Source: JALONH01 sp046329235 (GTDB taxonomy: Bacteria > Bacteroidota > Bacteroidia > Cytophagales > Cytophagaceae). Taken from it: a stretch of 64,000 bases of DNA. The translations under genes and the position numbers were made by a program. Every line of letters begins with the position of its first letter. Position 1 is the first letter of the stretch. The DNA is taken from positions 1,674,001 through 1,738,000 of the forward strand of contig JAXLVA010000001.1 of assembly GCA_046329235.1 (NCBI GenBank), given 5' to 3'. Below are positions 63,050-64,000 of this stretch, one piece after another. The notes beneath the pieces are model-generated. The model was not told the origin of the DNA. It worked only from the letters and a program-made list of their open reading frames with translations, and made no database searches.

Positions 63050-63610
63050 TTGATTAGAACTTATCTATATAAATTAATATACTCTAGCAACAGAGTATAT
63101 TTTTTTTTGCGTCTTATATTCATTTTCGCAATTCTTAAGTATTCTTATTTATTTTTAGTCGCCATTACTACCCCAGGTGGAATCATTCCATTTCAATTAT
63201 CACCAACTATTAATCCAATCTTAAATATGGTTCAATTGAATCAATGGGTAGTTGGCAAACTTTTACTTTTATCTGGTTATGAAATTCGGTTTACTACTAT
63301 GGGTGTTGGTATCAAAGAAAGTTTTGGGGTTTGGATTGAGTTTCCCTGTTTAGGTATTCAAGTATCTTATGCTTTTATTTCATTAATTGTAGCATATCCT
63401 GGAAAAGATAAGTGGAAACACATTATTATTGGATTGTTTATTTTTCAATTGGTAAATTTTATTAGGATATATCTGATTATCCTTGCAGGTCATCAAATAC
63501 CAAATATCAATATTGGCAATGCCCATTTGATTTATAATTGTATTGTTTATTCCATTATGCTTTATCTTTTTTATCGATATACTCAAAAACAAACTGAATT
63601 AACAACTTAA
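63050..63610 (+). CDS. Exosortase family transpeptidase
   Basis: 186 residues, about five to six membrane helices. Cleaves and transfers C-terminal sorting tails at the inner membrane. The family triad is present: Cys100 in IEFPCLGIQVS, Arg139 in FIRIYL and His159 in GNAHLIYN. The start is uncertain: a TTG at 63050 gives the longest fitting frame; the nearby ATG at 63039 is out of frame and stops after 4 codons. It is short compared with EpsH/XrtA (~280) and similar to Bacteroidota exosortases. Its close neighbour is the only recognisable substrate in the window. Confidence 0.88.
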   Translation: MIRTYLYKLIYSSNRVYFFLRLIFIFAILKYSYLFLVAITTPGGIIPFQLSPTINPILNMVQLNQWVVGKLLLLSGYEIRFTTMGVGIKESFGVWIEFPCLGIQVSYAFISLIVAYPGKDKWKHIIIGLFIFQLVNFIRIYLIILAGHQIPNINIGNAHLIYNCIVYSIMLYLFYRYTQKQTELTT

Positions 63611-63687
63611 AAAATAAAAACAACCTTAATATTTTTATTATTCACTTTCTCTTTTTTCATTTCCAATCACAAAAAATTAACAAAGAG

Positions 63688-63740
63688 CAATAGCAATAAA
63701 AAAGCCCCGCATTTTATACGAGGCTTTTTTATTGCTATTG
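63688..63740. terminator. Long bidirectional terminator after exosortase
   Basis: Stem CAATAGCAATAAAAAAGCC / GGCTTTTTTATTGCTATTG enclosing a CCGCATTTTATACGA loop. It lies between the exosortase gene and the convergent T9SS cargo gene and can end both. Confidence 0.92.
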
Positions 63741-63750
63741 GTACTATCTA

Positions 63751-64000
63751 TTATTGTAACGTTACCCTTCCGGATGTTACTTTATCTGTAGTTATATCTT
63801 TTATTTGAATAACATAGAAACCAGACTTTACATTATCTAATTTTAATGCATTACTACCTTGTTGTATCGAAGTAGTAAATGTGGATACTAATCTTCCAGT
63901 TGCATCCATCACGTTTACTTGAGCTTGATCAATAACAATCGAAGAAGAATTAACAAATACCGTTTTCTCATTTGCACCTATAGAAATACCTGCAATATTG
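63751..64000 (-). CDS. C-terminal end of a T9SS cargo protein (5' part outside window)
   Basis: 83 codons to a stop at 63751. The reading is VNVMDATGRLVSTFTT, then SNALKLDNVKSGFYVIQIKD and finally SGRVTLQ. This beta-sandwich pattern with the SGFYVIQI block and short basic end is a type A T9SS sorting domain. The rest of the protein is not in view, so its function is unknown. Confidence 0.85.
   Translation of the reverse strand, partial: NIAGISIGANEKTVFVNSSSIVIDQAQVNVMDATGRLVSTFTTSIQQGSNALKLDNVKSGFYVIQIKDITTDKVTSGRVTLQ

Overview
The window looks like a chromosome segment of an AT-rich member of the Bacteroidota, probably Chitinophagales or a close relative. Evidence: two type IX secretion (T9SS) C-terminal sorting domains, DUF6089-type outer-membrane barrels, the Bacteroidota form of Mrp without its Cys pair, a tRNA without encoded CCA, and a promoter of the Bacteroidota form TTG-N19-TAnnTTTG. 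The genus is inferred only.

Layout. (1) 1-12.4 kb, minus strand: a periplasmic-binding-like lipoprotein or secreted protein cut by the window edge, guaA, a double universal stress protein, a TerB-like gene, then a tight six-gene run read dnaG - three GT-B glycosyltransferases - ribBA - surE, closed by a hairpin terminator. (2) 12.7-22.8 kb, plus strand: mrp, a NifU-like scaffold, a fused double D-Ala-D-Ala-ligase-like protein, a PASTA protein, a large T9SS cargo, a WcaJ-like initiating sugar-phosphate transferase and a Wzi-like outer-membrane protein. (3) 22.8-33.5 kb: two DUF6089 paralogues, amt and glnB, an aldehyde dehydrogenase/HAD pair, and two overlapping paralogous hybrid sensor kinases. 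(4) 33.6-35.4 kb: a WcaF-like acetyltransferase and a WcaI-like glycosyltransferase.

(5) 35.4-42.8 kb is accessory. A tandem array with a 353-354 bp period combines one intact tRNA-Met, three damaged tRNA-like copies whose anticodon arm is a TCCCGAT/ATCGGGA palindrome, terminator hairpins and two near-identical GIY-YIG nuclease genes whose stop codons lie inside the tRNA-like sequences. It is followed by a GAF-DHp protein without a kinase ATPase domain, two related small membrane proteins, a DUF559 endonuclease gene bracketed by 269-bp direct repeats containing TCCCGAAT/ATTCGGGA palindromes, and a secreted TPR-CHAT putative protease.

(6) 42.8-62.7 kb, almost all minus strand: a Wzx/Wzy-type surface polysaccharide locus with Wza-like export protein, Wzc-like tyrosine kinase, flippase, polymerase, many glycosyltransferases, four acyltransferase-3 genes (one broken), and three hexapeptide acyltransferases (one broken). 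A truncated 5' copy of one glycosyltransferase marks past recombination. The WcaJ-like transferase at 19.8 kb and the WcaF/WcaI-like genes at 33.6 kb may feed the same pathway.

(7) 62.8-64 kb: divergent from the polysaccharide operon, a well-formed promoter drives a 67-residue secreted protein with a PEP-CTERM-like tripartite tail and a 186-residue exosortase with the Cys/Arg/His triad. This looks like a dedicated one-substrate sorting system attached to the polysaccharide locus. The end of another T9SS cargo gene closes the window.

The best candidates for something undescribed are the tRNA/GIY-YIG array, the repeat-bracketed DUF559 unit with a similar palindrome, and the one-substrate exosortase pair.
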